Shown in pieces: positions 1 through 10,597 of a stretch of DNA of 64,000 nt; position 1 is the stretch's first letter; each line of letters begins with the position of its first letter. The translations under genes were made by a program, and so were the position numbers. Origin of the DNA: Phycisphaerae bacterium. GTDB lineage: Bacteria; Planctomycetota; Phycisphaerae; UBA1845; Fen-1342. The DNA lies in NCBI GenBank assembly GCA_022072445.1, contig JAJVHV010000019.1, positions 1-64,000 on the forward strand, given 5' to 3'. The notes under the pieces were generated by a model. The model was not told the DNA's origin and ran no database searches. It saw nothing but the letters and a program-made list of their open reading frames with translations.

Positions 1-33
1 GGCTCCTTGAGCCGACCGTCGCCCGGCGGCGGC

Positions 34-55
34 TATCTAGTTATATAACTAGATA
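34..55. promoter_or_regulatory. Perfect 22-bp AT-rich palindrome, possible operator
   Basis: Positions 34-44 are the exact reverse complement of 45-55, with core TAGTTATATAACTA. It is almost the only AT-rich stretch in a GC-rich neighbourhood. Such palindromes often bind dimeric MarR- or PadR-type repressors, but no regulator gene is visible here; the target may lie left of the window. Function is inference. Confidence 0.4.
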
Positions 56-124
56 ACCGATCCGCGCAATCTCCACCAGCCGAAGCGAAATCACTTCGCG
101 AAATCTAGAAAGGGCCAAAGTCGA

Positions 125-147
125 GGCACAGGCTATTAGCCTGTGCC
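125..147. repeat. Hairpin with perfect 10-bp stem
   Basis: Arms GGCACAGGCT and AGCCTGTGCC are separated by 3 nt. A related hairpin built on GGCACAGCCG/CGGCTGTGCC lies at 16688-16711. It could be a transcription terminator for a gene to the left, or a dispersed palindromic repeat. The stretch 1-425 contains no credible gene. Confidence 0.5.
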
Positions 148-207
148 ACACTTACACTCGCGCACCGCGGTGAGCCGGGTGCCCTGCCGACGGCTCTTTG
201 CCGGGTG

Positions 208-236
208 CCCTGCCGACGGCTGTCGCGTCGGCAGGG
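208..236. repeat. REP-like hairpin CCCTGCCGACG...CGTCGGCAGGG
   Basis: A perfect 11-bp inverted repeat with a 7-nt loop. A single left arm of the same sequence occurs just before it (about 182-192). The same hairpin occurs twice more at 22309-22337 and in the next 84-bp unit, so this is a dispersed palindromic element and not a gene-specific site. Confidence 0.65.
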
Positions 237-425
237 CTTTCGCGTGCGTGCACATTGGACGCGATGGTGTGCGGGGTGCGTGAGCGGGTCGAAACCCACC
301 ACGGCGGGCGCTCCCGGCGGGCGTCGTGCGAAATGGCGTGGACCGTCGCCCGGCCTTGCCGGCGGCGGGATCGCCGCTGTAGCCTGTGCGTGCCGCGCGG
401 GCGGGACGCACACGAGCCCGCGCGC

Positions 426-512
426 GGAGAGGTGCCGGAGTGGCCGATCGGGCACGCTTGGAAAGCGTGTGAACGGGTAACCGTTCCGCGGGTTCGAATC
501 CCGCCCTCTCCG
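426..512 (+). tRNA. tRNA-Ser (anticodon GGA)
   Basis: Acceptor arm GGAGAGG (426-432) pairs with CCTCTCC (505-511), with discriminator G at 512. The anticodon stem CACGC/GCGTG encloses TTGGAAA, giving anticodon GGA at 460-462. A long variable arm and the T-loop GGTTCGAATCC are present, as expected for a class II serine tRNA. CCA is not encoded. It reads UCC/UCU serine codons. Confidence 0.95.
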
Positions 513-690
513 TTGGGTCTGCGGTCGACTTGGTCGTGCCTTGCTGGTGGGTTTACGCGTGAGAATCCGTTGTGGTTACGTCCCAGGGCAATGACTCGCT
601 TACGTCGTAGATCTCCAGTGAACTGACCGGATCCTGTGCGCACAACACCCAGAGTCGCCGGAGTTCGCGCGGCCGGCGGTCGCGGAAAAG

Positions 691-1146
691 TCAGCTGTCG
701 GTCGCGCTGCGCCGGCGTTTCATGATTCGCACAACCTCGCCGTAGGTGGGGCCACGCAGCCCACGAAGGGTGTGCTCGATATCGATGTTGCGGCCGAGTT
801 TGCTGGTCCAGCGGCCGTTGGGGAGCTGGCGAGCCGCGTGCGTGACTTCGCCTTCCTTCGAGTAAATCGCGACCTTTTCGAAGCCGTCCTCGATTTCACT
901 GGTCTCGCAGGGCGTGTATCCGAGTTGGGCGAATAGCGCCTCGAATGCCGCCACGCTCGGCTCGTCCGGCAGGTCGTGCGGCCAGTACCCGATCGGCGGT
1001 GCTCCCGGCCACCACCAGCGCCGTTCCTCGTCGGCCGCCCACGCGATGCAGTTATACGCGGGATCAACGGGGCTGGTTTCGGTCCAACCTTCTTCGTCGA
1101 GCAGCGGAAAGTCGTTTCCTGAGGGGTCAGCGCGCGAGATAGCCAT
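691..1146 (-). CDS. Hypothetical protein with YNCIAWA motif (DUF7689-like), cassette gene 3
   Basis: A 151-residue soluble protein with no signal peptide. It contains YNCIAWA at about residues 31-37, then a tryptophan-rich stretch (RRWWWPGAPP), and ends in a basic RIMKRRR tail. The YNCIAWA signature is shared by a widespread family of unknown function that I associate from memory with DUF7689. The ATG at 1146 overlaps the end of the preceding gene by 20 nt, so the two are almost certainly translationally coupled. A conserved Cys in an aromatic setting hints at, but does not show, an enzyme. Function unknown. Confidence 0.75.
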   Translation of the reverse strand: MAISRADPSGNDFPLLDEEGWTETSPVDPAYNCIAWAADEERRWWWPGAPPIGYWPHDLPDEPSVAAFEALFAQLGYTPCETSEIEDGFEKVAIYSKEGEVTHAARQLPNGRWTSKLGRNIDIEHTLRGLRGPTYGEVVRIMKRRRSATDS

Positions 1147-1804
1147 GCTCTTGACCCCATGCGAGCCAAGCTGCGGCCATCTCTCGTAGCGAGCCGCGCC
1201 AACTCGGCGGGACGGGATCGACGCCGGTGATGGCCTGTAGCGCCCAGAACCACCAGTCGGGACGTTCCTGTAACTCGCGCAGGATCAACGGGACGGCAAC
1301 CAAGCCCATCCCGATGATGCGCTGGTATGCCGAATGCATCGCCATCCGCGAGGTTGACGAAATATTGAAGGTGTCGCGGCGCCAAAGCGCGGCGAGCGCG
1401 CGGAAGCGCGCCTCGTCCGAGACAAGCGGAACGCGTATCGGAGTTCCGATTGCCTGCGGCCGGAATGAATGCACTCCCGTCGAATGCCACGTCTGACTTG
1501 AACCAACCTGCGATTGACCGAATACGCCGAGCATCGCTGCCTGAAGCGTAGGTTGCGCCCAGCCCGAGGCGGGCCCAAGCACGAAGGTGAAGTCCGAGAG
1601 TGGCTCTTCGGCTGCGGGCTTCTCGAAAAACGGTGATGGATTGGGGCGACGCATACGGATGACGGGGTCCGGATGCTGAGATTCAATCGACCCGCTTGAT
1701 TCCGATACGATGCGTAGCGAGCCCGGACCCCAGGTCGCGGACGACTCGAACTCAGTCGACTCCGGGGCCCGCTCCGTGCGACGCCGTGCCGGTGCGCTAG
1801 ACAT
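1127..1804 (-). CDS. Hypothetical protein with WWFWAL / ITGVDPVP motif, cassette gene 2
   Basis: 225 residues from the ATG at 1804, which lies inside the end of the upstream gene (overlap 1797-1804); a TTG one codon earlier is also possible. The first 90 or so residues are polar and variable. The C-terminal half is the recognisable part: HSAYQRIIGMG, PLILREL, DWWFWALQAITGVDPVP, then AAWLAWG. It looks like a compact helical domain that I recall in small proteins of unknown role, often with a variable N-terminus. Position between a TIGR04255-like protein and a YNCIAWA protein suggests they act together. No function assigned. Confidence 0.72.
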   Translation of the reverse strand: MSSAPARRRTERAPESTEFESSATWGPGSLRIVSESSGSIESQHPDPVIRMRRPNPSPFFEKPAAEEPLSDFTFVLGPASGWAQPTLQAAMLGVFGQSQVGSSQTWHSTGVHSFRPQAIGTPIRVPLVSDEARFRALAALWRRDTFNISSTSRMAMHSAYQRIIGMGLVAVPLILRELQERPDWWFWALQAITGVDPVPPSWRGSLREMAAAWLAWGQEHGYLAR

Positions 1805-2618
1805 CAATCCGTTCCCAAACTTCGCGTTGGATATCCGTGGTCGTCAGGTCCGCGAATCCTCGCACGATCCACTCGTGCGCCGTCTCGAACCAGCCCTTCA
1901 TTCCCTCGACCGTCTTATCGGCCCGGATGCCGCGGGCCGTCAATTCGAAGCGGATCAAGCGGCGGTGCGTCTCGTCGTCGACGAGCAGCCGTGCGGTGGA
2001 GTGCAGCCGGCCGGCCTGATCGGGCAACACAAACGACGTTCGCCAGGTTGAATCGGCCGGAATAGGCAACCAGCGAGTCGCGTCCGTCACCCAGGCAAAA
2101 TCGCGAAACACACGCCCCAGGTTGCTCACAGCATTCTCGATTAGCGCGCCGTCAATATGATTGACGTACGTCAGCTCGTATTGTTGCGCGTCCAGCGCCC
2201 CGCCGCCGATCGCGGCGACAAAATCGCGGAACACGGCCAGATACTTGACGAAATCGCCGTAAACCGACTCGAAGTGCGGATACGCGTCATCTGCTTCGAG
2301 TCGCCGCCAGTTGAAAAGAAAGCGATCGCGCTGCACCTGGATCAGGCGGTCGCCGCGTTGGCTGATGAACCAGACCCGCGGCAACGGCGGCACGTCTGTC
2401 AGCTGAATGGTTGCGGTCGGGGGCGCACCGAATACCTCAACGACAGGGCTGAGCAGCGCCTGTTCCTCGCAATGCGGAAAATCAGCCTTGATGCGCGTCC
2501 AGAAATCCCCGAGATGCGGGGCCTTCAGTGCTTCGATTGGCCGAACCAGGACGCCGCAAACGACCTCAACGACGGGCGGCTTCTTGAAATCGGGTAGTCT
2601 CGTCGTCGATTCAGCCAT
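1797..2618 (-). CDS. TIGR04255 family protein, cassette gene 1
   Basis: 273 residues. The N-terminus carries the family hallmark PPVVEVVCGVLV at about residues 13-24, followed by alternating beta-rich segments (LPRVWFISQRGDRLIQVQ, YELTYVNHI). TIGR04255 members occur sporadically across bacteria and archaea and their role is unknown; they are commonly found in mobile or accessory neighbourhoods. It is the first gene of a tightly overlapping three-gene unit (8-nt and 20-nt overlaps), which argues for stoichiometric co-expression. A defence, toxin-antitoxin or sensory function is speculation. Family assignment is from the motif only. Confidence 0.8.
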   Translation of the reverse strand: MAESTTRLPDFKKPPVVEVVCGVLVRPIEALKAPHLGDFWTRIKADFPHCEEQALLSPVVEVFGAPPTATIQLTDVPPLPRVWFISQRGDRLIQVQRDRFLFNWRRLEADDAYPHFESVYGDFVKYLAVFRDFVAAIGGGALDAQQYELTYVNHIDGALIENAVSNLGRVFRDFAWVTDATRWLPIPADSTWRTSFVLPDQAGRLHSTARLLVDDETHRRLIRFELTARGIRADKTVEGMKGWFETAHEWIVRGFADLTTTDIQREVWERIDV

Positions 2619-2809
2619 CGTCGTCTGCGCCAGTTCACAGGATCTTAGTCAACGCGGCGGCGCTCGGTGTGCGCGTCCTTCCGATCATCATTAGACCGGC
2701 TAAACGTAAGCGACTCCCCCAGGACCGGTCAACTCGAATGCACTCGCTCGCCAACCGCACCGCGCGACGGCGCCGAGCGCTGCTCGGCACCACGGGGGGT
2801 ACGTGACTA

Positions 2810-4240
2810 TCACACCGGCTGCGGATCGCCGCGCACCGGCCACGTGTCGCGGCGCACGCGACGACGCACGGCGCCGTGAGCCAGCAGCGCCGGCGCGGCT
2901 GCATCCGGGAACGTCAACCCGCGCACCACCAGGCCCGCGACGCACCAGAAGATGAACAGGTTCTCGGTGAAACCGAAGTGCTGGCCGGTCAGCCCCATTG
3001 CAAACGTGGTGGCGGCGACGCTCACGCCGGCGACGCCCACCAGCCGCAGCAGCGGGTCCTTGCGCTTCCAGGCCAGCCAGGCGCCCGCGCAGAGCACGAA
3101 GATGAACGGCCCCAGCCGCGGCAGAAAGCCCACCACACCCACGTCCAGCAGCGCCTGCAGGTAGGCATTGTGCGGATGCACCTCAGCCCCGCCCGTCGCC
3201 AGCGAATGGTCCAGCGCCGACGAGAGCACGTAGCCGTACAGCCCGTGGCCGACGATGGGCGATTCGGCGATGCCCTGAAGGGCCGCGGGCCAGATGACGT
3301 CGCGGCCGGCGGTGATCTCGCTCATATCCGAGTAGCCCATGCCGCTGGTGTCCACGCCGGCGAGGATTCTCGCCAAGAGCGACGGCGCCAACGCGACCAC
3401 CGCCGCCGCGCCCGCCGCCATCACACCTACGCAGGCCCACGAGCGGGCCACGATCATGACGGCCAGCCCGCAGGCGATAAAGCCGACGATGCCGCCGCGC
3501 GAATACGTCTGCGCCAGGCAGATCAGCATTGCCACCGAGGGCAAGGCCAGCGCCGCGCGGTATTTCCAGTGATGGAGCTTGAATTGCGTCACATAAATGA
3601 CGGCGACCCAGAAGATCGCGACAACGTCTCGTGCCAGGTCGTTGGGGTGCCGCCCGGTCCAGTCCATGATGCGGTGCCGGACCTGCATGCCACCGTCGCG
3701 CAGCGAGCTGAGCGGAATCTGCTTGGCGACGATCAGCGACTGGACCAGCACGAACAGGAACACGCTCAGCAGCGCAGCCTGCATGTTGCGGCGGGAGCGC
3801 ACACCGTCCAGCAGCAGCAGCGCGCCAACCAGCATGAAGCGTCCGGGAACGTAGACCCGGTCGACCAGTGCTGCCTGCACGCCGTAACCGACGAAATTCT
3901 CCTTGACGTGAGTCGCTTTTTCGCGAAACACGTCCACGTCGATCAGCAGCCGGGCCGTCGCGACCCCCTCGCAGAGCAGATAGATGCCGATAACCCAGAG
4001 CCACGATTTCGGGACGTTCCACGGCACGCGCCGCCCGAACCGCGCCATGCCCCACGCCAGCATGATGCCCGCGAACATCACGACCCAGTGATTAAGACCT
4101 TTCGCCTCCAGCGGGCTGGCGAGGTTGGGATAGTCCTTCGCCGCGCTGAACACGATCAGCGCGCACAATGCGATAACCCAGTCGCGCTGGGCGTAGATCA
4201 CGACGGCGAGCATGAACAGGATGACGAGAATATCGCGCAT
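2810..4240 (-). CDS. O-antigen ligase / polymerase family membrane protein
   Basis: 476 residues from the ATG at 4240; a GTG 21 nt upstream would add seven basic residues. About ten hydrophobic segments span the protein. In the C-terminal third, VHPHNAYLQALLDVG is the typical Wzy_C-type motif lying in the large periplasmic loop, and SRGG earlier matches the family arginine region. Relatives transfer or polymerise undecaprenyl-linked polysaccharide at the outer face of the inner membrane. No glycosyltransferase genes lie next to it, so the actual glycan is unknown. The tail after the last membrane segment is basic and low in complexity. Confidence 0.8.
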   Translation of the reverse strand: MRDILVILFMLAVVIYAQRDWVIALCALIVFSAAKDYPNLASPLEAKGLNHWVVMFAGIMLAWGMARFGRRVPWNVPKSWLWVIGIYLLCEGVATARLLIDVDVFREKATHVKENFVGYGVQAALVDRVYVPGRFMLVGALLLLDGVRSRRNMQAALLSVFLFVLVQSLIVAKQIPLSSLRDGGMQVRHRIMDWTGRHPNDLARDVVAIFWVAVIYVTQFKLHHWKYRAALALPSVAMLICLAQTYSRGGIVGFIACGLAVMIVARSWACVGVMAAGAAAVVALAPSLLARILAGVDTSGMGYSDMSEITAGRDVIWPAALQGIAESPIVGHGLYGYVLSSALDHSLATGGAEVHPHNAYLQALLDVGVVGFLPRLGPFIFVLCAGAWLAWKRKDPLLRLVGVAGVSVAATTFAMGLTGQHFGFTENLFIFWCVAGLVVRGLTFPDAAAPALLAHGAVRRRVRRDTWPVRGDPQPV

Positions 4241-4415
4241 GGGCTGCCGGGTGCGCCGCACGGGCGCTCACATGAAGTGTCGGCGTTCGGCGTGAGGAGC
4301 TTTCGGACACGGGGTGCCGAATTTGGTCCGCCGCGGCATGACGTTGGGGGGACGCTAGAATATCGGGCCGCAGGATTCTTCCGGGCCCCGATCTTCCGTG
4401 AGGTGCAATTCGATC

Positions 4416-6446
4416 ATGCCGTCGCTGCGTGAACGCGTCTCGAGCGAGCTGTTGCCGCGGGTGCGCGGACCGGCGCAGTACATTGGCGGCGAGGTGAATC
4501 AGCTTGCCGGGCCGGGCGACTGGGAGCAGGCCGAGATTCGGGTCGCGGTGGGTTTCCCGGACGCGTACACCATCGGCATGTCGCATCTGGGCTGCCAGAT
4601 TCTCTACTGGCTGTGCAATCACACGCCGGGGGTCTGCGCCGAGCGGACGTACGCTCCGTGGGTGGACGCGGAAGCGGTGATGCGGCAGCGCGGCATTCCA
4701 CTGTTCACGTGGGACACGCGGCAGGCCGTGCGCGAGGCGGACATCTTCGCGATCTCGCTGCAATACGAGATGTGCTTCACGACCGTGCTGAACATGCTCG
4801 ATCTGGCGGGAATTCCGCTGACGCATGACGAGCGGATGAAGCGGGGAACTGAGTGGCCGCTGATCATCGTCGGCGGGCCGCAGGCCGATAATCCCGAGCC
4901 GATGGCGGATTTCGTCGACCTGGTCGTGATCGGCGACGGCGAGCACAGCATGGCCGCGATCCTGGAGGCGTATCGCGAGCTGAAGCGGGCCGGTGTCAGC
5001 AGGAGTGACATGATCGTCGCGATGGCGCGGCGCTTTCCGTGGATCTACGCGCCGAACCTCTACGACGTGTCGTATCACGCCGACGGAACGATCGCCGACA
5101 TGACGCCGCGCGTCGCCGGCATTCCGACGCACATCGAGCGCTGCAAGACGCCGGACTTCGACGAGGCGCCGTTTCCGGTTCGGCCGCTGGTTCCGTGGGT
5201 CGAGGTTGTGCACGACCGTATCGCGATCGAGATCATGCGCGGCTGTCCGCAGGTGTGCCGCTTCTGCCACGCCGGGTACACCAAGCGCCCGCTGCACTAC
5301 CGCACGCCGCTGCGCATCGTCGAGATCGCCGAAGAGGCCTACTGGGCGACGGGTCAGGATGAGATCGGGCTGCTGAGCCTGAGCACGGCGGATTACCCGC
5401 TGCTGCGGGAGTTGACCAGCCGGCTGAACGAGCGCTTCGCGCCGCGGCGCGTGAACCTGAGTTTTCCGTCGCTGCGCATCGACCGGATGTTGCAGAACAT
5501 TCCGTGGATGGCCAACACCGTGCGGAAGGGCGGCATCACGATGGCGGTCGAGGCAGCCCGCGACGACATGCGCAAGGCCATCCGCAAGAAGGTCACCGAC
5601 GGCAACCTGATGGACGGCGTGCGCGAAGTGTACCGGGCCGGGTGGAATCGCGTGAAGCTCTACTTCATGGCGGGCTATCCGGGCGAGCGCGGCGGCGACA
5701 TCGACGGCATCTGGGAGCTGACGCAGGCGGTCAGCGACGAACGCCGATCGATCGGCAAGCCGCCGGCCGAGGTGACGGCGAGCGTCGGCTGGCTGGTGCC
5801 CAAGCCGTTCACGCCGTTGCAGTGGATGGCGCAGCCGCGCGTGGAGTACTTTCAGTCGGTGCGCGAGCGCTTGCGGGGGCTGGCGCGCGGCGAGCTGCAT
5901 TGCGGTGGCGGGTATGGGTCGGTGGAGTTAGACGCGAGGCAGCGAGAAGCGACGGAGCGACGAAGCGACGAAGCGACGAAGGGAGGGGAGCGCGAGGCTC
6001 CTGCCGAGCCGCCAGGCCGCGCTGTGAGCATCTCAACCGTTGCACCAGTCACACACGGCTCCGCGCGAGCCGCGCCGTCCCGATCGCCTCGGCGGCGCGG
6101 CCGGGCGCGCGTCCGCGTCACGACGCACGATCCGCACGTCTCGATTCTCGAAGGTGTTTTCGCGCGCGGCGATCGGCGGCTGGGACGCGTGATACTTGAG
6201 GCGTGGCGGCGCGGGGCGCGGTTCGACGGTTGGACGGAGTGTTTTCGGCGCGAGGTCTGGCGGCAGGCGTTCGAGGTAGCGGGCATTGATCCGGACTGGT
6301 ACGCACATCGCGAGCGGTCGCCGGACGAGCGTCTGCCGTGGGACCACATCGGGCTGCACATGAGTCGCGAGTATCTCGAGCGGAGTTACGGCGACATGTT
6401 TGCGCAGTTGGGCGCGTCGCGGCCGCTGCCGGTGCTGGTGGAATAG
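4416..6446 (+). CDS. TIGR03960-type B12-binding radical SAM protein with in-frame repeat insertion
   Basis: 676 residues from ATG 4416 (the GTG at 4398 lies at the likely ribosome site). The N-terminal part resembles a B12-binding domain (IGMSHLGCQILY, VGGPQADNPEP). The radical SAM cluster motif RGCPQVCRFCHAG (CxxxCxxC) follows at about residue 277. The C-terminus (about 575-676) is the family tail ending in a YGDMF-containing segment. Between them, about residues 506-570, lies a low-complexity arginine-rich insert whose DNA carries four ACGRAGSS octamers (5952-5983); this part is probably not ancestral. The stop codon TAG lies inside the first GAATAGC repeat. Substrate unknown; these proteins are often encoded beside a DUF2344 protein, absent here. 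Confidence 0.88.
   Translation: MPSLRERVSSELLPRVRGPAQYIGGEVNQLAGPGDWEQAEIRVAVGFPDAYTIGMSHLGCQILYWLCNHTPGVCAERTYAPWVDAEAVMRQRGIPLFTWDTRQAVREADIFAISLQYEMCFTTVLNMLDLAGIPLTHDERMKRGTEWPLIIVGGPQADNPEPMADFVDLVVIGDGEHSMAAILEAYRELKRAGVSRSDMIVAMARRFPWIYAPNLYDVSYHADGTIADMTPRVAGIPTHIERCKTPDFDEAPFPVRPLVPWVEVVHDRIAIEIMRGCPQVCRFCHAGYTKRPLHYRTPLRIVEIAEEAYWATGQDEIGLLSLSTADYPLLRELTSRLNERFAPRRVNLSFPSLRIDRMLQNIPWMANTVRKGGITMAVEAARDDMRKAIRKKVTDGNLMDGVREVYRAGWNRVKLYFMAGYPGERGGDIDGIWELTQAVSDERRSIGKPPAEVTASVGWLVPKPFTPLQWMAQPRVEYFQSVRERLRGLARGELHCGGGYGSVELDARQREATERRSDEATKGGEREAPAEPPGRAVSISTVAPVTHGSARAAPSRSPRRRGRARVRVTTHDPHVSILEGVFARGDRRLGRVILEAWRRGARFDGWTECFRREVWRQAFEVAGIDPDWYAHRERSPDERLPWDHIGLHMSREYLERSYGDMFAQLGASRPLPVLVE
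5952..5983 (+). repeat. In-frame ACGRAGSS octamer array (4 units)
   Basis: Four contiguous 8-nt units, ACGGAGCG then ACGAAGCG twice then ACGAAGGG, lie within the radical SAM gene and encode part of its hydrophilic insert. The same octamer family recurs at 23080-23140, 51001-51040, 52555-52610, 53644-53683 and 57464-57495. Confidence 0.85.
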
Positions 6447-6863
6447 CGAATAGCGAGTTCAGAATAACGAATTGAACTCCGACCCAATCCGTGACTCGCC
6501 ATTCGACATTCGCTATTCATCCGCGTGGCCGCGGAGGACCAACGCCACGCAACTTGGCCACGGAGAAACGACGAAAGCCGGGCCTCCTGGCGATCGCGAG
6601 CGGGATCGAGTCCCATGATCGCCGAGCGGGCTGGCCGCTTGGCCGCCCAAAGATGAGAAACATCTTGAAGGAGCCCCGGCGGGAGAATCTTGGGCGTGGA
6701 TCTGGGGCAAAGCAAGGCGGCGTGTTGGACACGAACACGGGCGAGGTGTTGAGAATAGCGAATTGAAACTGCAACGCCGCCCTATTCGCCGAGCTCTCCA
6801 ATTCGTTATTCGCTATTCGACATTCGCTATTCATCCGCGTCGCCGCGGAGGGCCTACAGCGGC
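6444..6863. repeat. Two copies of the GAATAGC hairpin element in a gene-free stretch
   Basis: Each copy starts with TAGCGAA-type heptamers (6444 onward; about 6748 onward), continues with a GAATAACGAATTGAAC-like core, and ends with inverted heptamers (TTCGTTATTCGCTATTC) followed by a conserved ATCCGCGTGGCCGCGGAGG tail. The left copy supplies the TAG stop of the radical SAM gene. The roughly 200 nt between the copies are unique and hold no convincing gene. The arms could pair into a long hairpin acting as a bidirectional terminator between convergent genes. Confidence 0.75.
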
Positions 6864-8981
<2,118 letters not shown>

Positions 8982-9698
8982 TCAGGGGCGAGAGTCGGCG
9001 GCGGGCTGGACGATCGGCGCGGGGCGGACGGCGGCTTCGAGCTGCACGTCGCTGAGGCGAATGCGGCAGGAGGCGGAGCGGCCGTCCGAGACGTCGACCA
9101 GCGCCTGGCCGGCGAGGAAGACGTCGACGGCGTCGCCGGGCGCGAGCGTGACGACGAGCGATGCGGCGTCCTGGCCGCTGCGGCTGGTGGCGCCTTCTTC
9201 GAGAGACTGCGTGAGCAGCACGACGGAACGCAGCAGCAGGCCGCGGTGGTTGCGGGCGTAAAGATTCAGCCCCGTTGAGCCCTTGGCCGGCCCCTGGGCG
9301 ATTTCGATGGCAAAGTCGTAGGCGTATTTCACACGGAGCGACAGATCGAGCTGCCGATCAGTGTCGTTGCGGAAACCGTGGCCCAGTTGGAAGCCGGCGT
9401 CGCCCTTTCCGCCACGCTCGACCTTGGCGCTGGCGTCGGCGGCGCCGTCGCGCGAGGCGTGGGAGTCGGCGGCGGCGACGCCATCGAGGCCGGCGGCGTG
9501 CTGCGCGGGGGCCAGCGCGATGGAGAACTTGTGGTCGGCGGGGATGCGGATGACGGATTCGTCGGGGCGCTTGATATCGAGCGGACTCGGGCGAACGGCC
9601 AGCTCGCTGCCGAACGATCCGCCGCCGCAGCCGGTGGCAGCCGCGAGCAGGAGTGCGGCGTTGAAGCGGCACGGGTTGTGGCCGAGCGGGATTCTCAT
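8982..9698 (-). CDS. Putative exported protein of unknown function
   Basis: 238 residues from ATG 9698, chosen because GGAG lies about nine bases upstream; the longer open frame to 9776 lacks support. The N-terminus is a plausible signal (RFNAALLLAAATGC), with a possible lipobox at ATGC. The rest is a beta-rich domain with segments LDLSLRVKYAYDFAIEI and SLVVTLAPGDAVDVFLAGQALVDV. No catalytic motif is visible and I do not recognise the family. It is followed after 6 nt by ligA and is probably co-transcribed with it. Confidence 0.7.
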   Translation of the reverse strand: MRIPLGHNPCRFNAALLLAAATGCGGGSFGSELAVRPSPLDIKRPDESVIRIPADHKFSIALAPAQHAAGLDGVAAADSHASRDGAADASAKVERGGKGDAGFQLGHGFRNDTDRQLDLSLRVKYAYDFAIEIAQGPAKGSTGLNLYARNHRGLLLRSVVLLTQSLEEGATSRSGQDAASLVVTLAPGDAVDVFLAGQALVDVSDGRSASCRIRLSDVQLEAAVRPAPIVQPAADSRP

Positions 9699-9823
9699 GC
9701 GTGGTTTCTCCGTCGTGTATGACGCAGATTGAATCATCTTGCGCACGTGGGGGCAAGGCGCAGAGCCCTCCCCCAACCCCTCCCTGGAGGGGCCCCGGAA
9801 GGGAGGGGAGTGTCACAATCGCG

Positions 9824-10582
9824 TCAGCGTCGCCAGCGACGTCCGGCCGCGGCACAACCACTGGCGATCGCTAGTAGCGTGAGCGTCGCCGGCTCCGGTG
9901 TGATGGTCGCGTCGGCGAGCGGGCTTTGCGCGCCGATGTCGCCGTTGTCGATGCCGGCGTTTTCGTCGCCGAAGCCGAAGGCGACGTCCCATGTTCCGCC
10001 CTCGCGCGAGGCGATCCCGCCGGCACCGACGCCCAGGCGGATTTCCGAGTAGGGGCTGTCGTTAGCGTCGACGTCGATGTAACCGAGCAGCGTGTTTCCG
10101 ATGTCGTCCTGGTGGTTGCGGAAGTGCAGCGGGTCGCGTGCATCCGCGTTGGGCCAGAACATGCCTGGTTCGGCGGGCGCCGTCGCCGTGAGCATGCGCA
10201 CGTCGTCGAGCAGAGTGATGGAGCCGGTCCCACTCTTGTTTGCAACAGCTCCCCACCGATAGCGTCCCTCAGGAAGGCGATGGTTGTAGATGTTCCAAGC
10301 CGTGATGCGTCCGCCGCCTGTGACCTCGATGTCAAGGCTGATGTGATTCCAGTACTCGTTGAAGTGATTGAGGAACTGCCCATACAAGTACAAGCGTCCC
10401 GAGTCTGCGACTTCCGGATTTGTGAACGCCAGGTTGCCGAGTCCGCGATCCTGCTGCTCGGCGGTGCCGTTCGTGTCGAAGAAGAAGCGCACGGCAAGCT
10501 CAGCTCCCAAGGCGCTCGAAGGGGCGCTTGCGGCCAGCGACAACGCGATGAGCCATCGAATCCACGGACGCAGAGAGTACAT
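9824..10582 (-). CDS. PEP-CTERM sorting domain protein, exported
   Basis: 252 residues from ATG 10582, preceded by GGAGGG at good spacing. An N-terminal signal peptide (WLIALSLAASAPSSALGA) leads into a beta-rich secreted domain containing DSGRLYLYGQF, LDIEVTGGGRITAWNIYNH and FGFGDENAGIDNGD. The C-terminus TPEPATLTLLAIASG plus RRWRR is a PEP-CTERM anchor: Pro-Glu-Pro, one membrane helix, arginine tail. Such anchors are processed by exosortase and are linked to exopolysaccharide producers, including planctomycetes. Ligand or role is unknown. Confidence 0.85.
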   Translation of the reverse strand: MYSLRPWIRWLIALSLAASAPSSALGAELAVRFFFDTNGTAEQQDRGLGNLAFTNPEVADSGRLYLYGQFLNHFNEYWNHISLDIEVTGGGRITAWNIYNHRLPEGRYRWGAVANKSGTGSITLLDDVRMLTATAPAEPGMFWPNADARDPLHFRNHQDDIGNTLLGYIDVDANDSPYSEIRLGVGAGGIASREGGTWDVAFGFGDENAGIDNGDIGAQSPLADATITPEPATLTLLAIASGCAAAGRRWRR

Positions 10583-10597
10583 GGCGCCCTCCATTTC

